Source: Blastocatellia bacterium
Lineage (GTDB): Bacteria > Acidobacteriota > Blastocatellia > Pyrinomonadales > Pyrinomonadaceae
Reading direction: 5' to 3'
Assembly (NCBI GenBank): GCA_013697915.1
Contig: JACCVY010000240.1
Span: 1 to 64,000, forward strand
DNA length: 64,000 nt
Shown here one piece after another: positions 61,223-64,000 of the stretch (position 1 is the first letter of the stretch; the number at the start of each line of letters is the position of its first letter). The notes below the pieces were generated by a model. The model searched no databases and was not told the origin of the DNA. It saw only the letters and a program-made list of their open reading frames with translations. The translations under genes and the position numbers were made by a program.

Positions 61223-63769
61223 GTGCACGAGCCTTCCCAAGTATTAAGCAAACCTGCAACAACGCCTGACCGTCTGCCCGCAGCCGAAGCGCCATTCGCA
61301 GCCGGCCCACCTCAATATGCCGAGGTGGCAGTTCCCGTCCACGTTCTGACAACCTTCATTTACCGTCTACCTCCCGCCTTGCAAGCAGACGCAGAAACCG
61401 GGTCGCGCATTGCTGTCCCTTTTGGAAGAAAACTCGTTACCGGCTACATCGTGGCTTTGCACAGAGATTTGCGATCCGGCACGAGTTTGAAAGAAGAAAA
61501 TATCAAGGATGCGCGCGAGATTCTCGACACGTCTCCGCTCGTAACATCTGAAATCCTGGAACTTACCCGCTGGGTCTCGGACTACTACCTGGCGCCGTGG
61601 GGCGAAGTGCTCAAGGCGGCGTTGCCACCAGGCGTCAGTCCGCGCGTTCAGCAACTTTTGAGCATTACCAAAGCTGGACGCGCCGAAATGGACTACCCCT
61701 CGGCGGACACCGAGAGTGCCAGACGACGCTTGCTGGAAATGGTAAACGAAGCAGGTACGCTGGCACTGGCTTCAGCCGCTGACAAGTTGAAGATTAATGA
61801 ACTGGCCAAGCTCGCACGTGTACTTGCGCGCGAGGGTTTACTAGATATTGAACAGCAATCTGGTACGGATTCGGTGCGTGCAAAATATGAACGGCGTGTT
61901 CGCTTATGTCCCGCGCCCTCCCTGGCTGCTCCAGATAATGCGGCAAAGTTCACCGACGCCCAACAACGAGTCATTGAGTCGCTCAAAAATGAAGAGTCGT
62001 TAGCTTTCCCTGAACTGCTCGCGCGCGCGCAGGTTGGTCCATCGCCGGTGATGACGTTGGCGAAGCGGAAGCTCGTGGAAATTTTTCAACAGCAGTCGCG
62101 TCGCGATCCTCTAAGCGATTCGCCAGCGGCGGCGGTTACAGACTATGTATTGACGGAAGACCAGGAGAAAGTCATTGCCGAAATCATTCTGTCGCTGGAC
62201 AGCCACGCCTACTCGCCGTTTTTGTTGCACGGCGTGACGGGCAGCGGCAAGACCGAGGTTTACATCCGGGCGATGCGGGTGGCGCTCAAGCTCGGTCGTT
62301 CTGCGTTGATGCTGGTTCCGGAAATTGCGTTGACGCCGGTTTTCTCCCAGCGCCTGCGCATGCACTTCGGCGAGCAAGTCGCCATTTTTCATTCATCGTT
62401 ATCGAAAGGTGAGCGGTTCGACGAGTGGACGCGTGTCCGCAACGGCAGCGCGCGTATAGTCATCGGCACGCGCTCGGCAGTATTCGCACCAATACAAAAT
62501 CTGGGGCTGGTTATTGTTGACGAAGAACACGAGTCGACCTATCGCCAGCAGGATTCACCTCATTACAATGCGCGCGACACCGCAATTGTGCGGGCGCAAA
62601 AGCAAGCTGCCGTGGTCATTCTCGGCTCGGCAACGCCTTCACTCGAATCATTTCATAACGCGAGCACGGGCAAGTATAAGTATTTGCAACTGCCCAATCG
62701 CCTGGGAGGCCGGCCGCTGGCAGTGGCTGAAATCATTGACATGCGCGCGGCGTTTGCACGCCAACAGCGACCGGCGATTTTTTCCGACGAATTGTTGCGA
62801 GCGATTGACGCGACTCACCGGCGCGGCGAGCAATCAATCATCCTGCTGAATCGTCGCGGCTACTCGAGCTTCGTGCTCTGCCGCTCGTGCGGCGAAAGCA
62901 TTCAGTGTCCAAACTGCGATGTGACGCTAACCTATCATCGCAGTGAATGCGTAATAATCTGTCACTACTGCGATCATCGCGAAGCTGCACCGGTTAAGTG
63001 TCCGAACTGCGAAGGCAAGTACATCTATTACGTAGGTGAAGGCACGCAGCAGATTGAAGAGAAGTTGCGCACATTGTTTCCTGCAATTCGAATCGCTCGA
63101 ATTGATCGAGACACAACCGCGCGCCGGCATGCAGTTGAAAAGTCCCTGCACGACTTTAGCGAGGGCAAAATCGACATGCTGGTGGGAACGCAGATACTCG
63201 CCAAAGGTCACGATTTCCCCAACGTTACGCTGGTTGGAGTGGTATCGGTTGATGCCGGCCTGGCGTTGCCGGACTTCCGCGCCGCCGAACGGACATTTCA
63301 ACTTCTGACCCAGGTTGCGGGTCGCGCCGGGCGCGGCGATCTCGCCGGCAAAGTTTTGATTCAGACCTATCACCCTTATCATTACGCGTTGCGGCATGCG
63401 AGCGGTCAGGACTACGCGGGCTTTTATGAAGAGGAGATTCGCCACCGGCAGAATCACAGTTATCCTCCGTTCGTCGCGCTGGCTTCGTTGCTGGTTCATG
63501 GCACGAAACTCGATCAAGTTAGGTCAGATGCTCTGCAGCTGCGAAAAGAATTGGACACGGCCAATCCGAATCGCATCGTGCGCGTCCTGGGCCCGGCGCC
63601 AGCCGCACTCGCAAGATTGAAAAATGAGTTTCGCATGCAACTCCTAATTAAGGGTCGCAAGCGCCAGCAGTTGCGCGACGTTATCGATGCGGCTTTGAAG
63701 GCGGTTGCAACTAACGGGGTCAATCTGCGCACGGTCAACGTGGAGATCGATCCGGTGTCAATAATGTAG
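61223..63769 (+). CDS. priA: Primosomal replication protein N' / helicase PriA
   Basis: An 848-residue PriA, which restarts collapsed replication forks. The 3'-DNA-binding domain has AVPVHVLTTFIYRLPP and TRWVSDYYLAPWGEVLKAAL. The helicase core has HGVTGSGKTEVYIRA (Walker A), DEEHESTYRQQDSPHYNARD (motif II) and LGSATPSLESF. The zinc module has eight cysteines in CRSC, CPNC, CHYC, CPNC order. The C-terminal domain ends in NLRTVNVEIDPVSIM. It starts at GTG 61223 with no good ribosome-binding site, and about 35 residues precede the usual family start, so the start is uncertain. Confidence 0.95.
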   Translation: MHEPSQVLSKPATTPDRLPAAEAPFAAGPPQYAEVAVPVHVLTTFIYRLPPALQADAETGSRIAVPFGRKLVTGYIVALHRDLRSGTSLKEENIKDAREILDTSPLVTSEILELTRWVSDYYLAPWGEVLKAALPPGVSPRVQQLLSITKAGRAEMDYPSADTESARRRLLEMVNEAGTLALASAADKLKINELAKLARVLAREGLLDIEQQSGTDSVRAKYERRVRLCPAPSLAAPDNAAKFTDAQQRVIESLKNEESLAFPELLARAQVGPSPVMTLAKRKLVEIFQQQSRRDPLSDSPAAAVTDYVLTEDQEKVIAEIILSLDSHAYSPFLLHGVTGSGKTEVYIRAMRVALKLGRSALMLVPEIALTPVFSQRLRMHFGEQVAIFHSSLSKGERFDEWTRVRNGSARIVIGTRSAVFAPIQNLGLVIVDEEHESTYRQQDSPHYNARDTAIVRAQKQAAVVILGSATPSLESFHNASTGKYKYLQLPNRLGGRPLAVAEIIDMRAAFARQQRPAIFSDELLRAIDATHRRGEQSIILLNRRGYSSFVLCRSCGESIQCPNCDVTLTYHRSECVIICHYCDHREAAPVKCPNCEGKYIYYVGEGTQQIEEKLRTLFPAIRIARIDRDTTARRHAVEKSLHDFSEGKIDMLVGTQILAKGHDFPNVTLVGVVSVDAGLALPDFRAAERTFQLLTQVAGRAGRGDLAGKVLIQTYHPYHYALRHASGQDYAGFYEEEIRHRQNHSYPPFVALASLLVHGTKLDQVRSDALQLRKELDTANPNRIVRVLGPAPAALARLKNEFRMQLLIKGRKRQQLRDVIDAALKAVATNGVNLRTVNVEIDPVSIM

Positions 63770-63906
63770 GCGCAATCGGCTAGTAGTTCAGAGTACAACC
63801 TTAGGTTGCGCTTCGGCGAGTTGAGGTAAGCGGAAACATGAACTCTAAACTGAGGAATCAAGCTCCCTCGCTATTCGCGATCCTATTGATACGTTAAACT
63901 TTCAGC

Positions 63907-64000
63907 ATGAAACTTTCAGAACTTGCCAGATTGACGGGCGCCAGCGTTGACGAAAACTTCAACGGTATCGAGATAACCGGTGCTGCCGGTCTTGACGATG
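63907..64000 (+). CDS. lpxD: UDP-3-O-acylglucosamine N-acyltransferase LpxD (5' part)
   Basis: The first 31 codons of a gene cut by the window edge. The peptide begins MKLSELARLTGASVDE and continues into a NGIEITGAAGLDD type segment, the recognisable N-terminal uridine-binding domain of LpxD. LpxD adds the second 3-hydroxyacyl chain to lipid A precursor in the cytoplasm. It lies 137 bases after priA, which may be in the same transcript. Together with the lpt genes it shows that this organism makes lipid A. Confidence 0.85.
   Translation, partial: MKLSELARLTGASVDENFNGIEITGAAGLDD

Overview
The window reads as chromosomal DNA of a Gram-negative, aerobic heterotroph. I would place it in Acidobacteriota, most likely near class Blastocatellia. 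That placement is inferred from gene content, roughly 55 percent G+C and the style of the intergenic repeats; no comparison was run. Evidence for a diderm envelope is direct: lptC/lptA, lptB, the start of lpxD, an Mla lipid transport set, a TonB-dependent receptor and several lipoproteins. About 55 protein genes were found. No rRNA, tRNA, CRISPR array, prophage or complete insertion sequence was seen.

Region 1 to 13.2 kb: after a TPR protein, a long minus-strand run holds rnj, a broken four-helix-bundle gene, an SDR, uppP, a PilZ protein, recJ, the lptC/A fusion, lptB, rpoN and hpf. The lpt-rpoN-hpf order is the classical one. Region 13.4 to 20.3 kb (plus strand): two exported peptidases (M64 and S9), a SnoaL-like protein, an exported MsrA, a YgiD-type dioxygenase and an orphan lipoprotein. 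Region 20.4 to 25.9 kb (minus): rsmA, ribD, ftsY and an HD-GYP sensor. Region 26.1 to 31.3 kb (plus): an ECF sigma factor, its anti-sigma factor and a Spy-like periplasmic protein, then mlaE-mlaF-mlaD. Region 31.3 to 45 kb (mostly minus): DinB, cyclase-family protein, MidA-like methyltransferase, small unknowns, aldehyde dehydrogenase, aconitase, dtd, an SDR, gatB and a secreted coiled-coil protein. Region 45 to 51.6 kb is a cobalamin uptake locus (btuF, btuC, btuD and a TonB receptor) with two cobalamin riboswitches. Region 51.9 to 64 kb: a GT-C glycosyltransferase, mtnA, two nucleotide-sugar enzymes, a FecR-like protein, coaBC, a family 4 uracil-DNA glycosylase, priA and the first codons of lpxD.

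The most unusual content is intergenic. Seven spacers between co-directional genes consist of degenerate repeats with a strict 7-base period. The words differ from spacer to spacer, and the tract often runs from the upstream stop codon almost to the downstream start codon; several also fold back on themselves. A second group of spacers holds long inverted repeats. Three of these (about 19.4, 50.2 and 51.8 kb) share a sequence signature and are built from short GGC-N3-GCC palindromes. Two others (17.1 and 42.2 kb) are C/G-rich double hairpins, and two more are separate long inverted repeats (36.9 and 40.8 kb). Together these look like several coexisting families of intercistronic RNA-structure elements.
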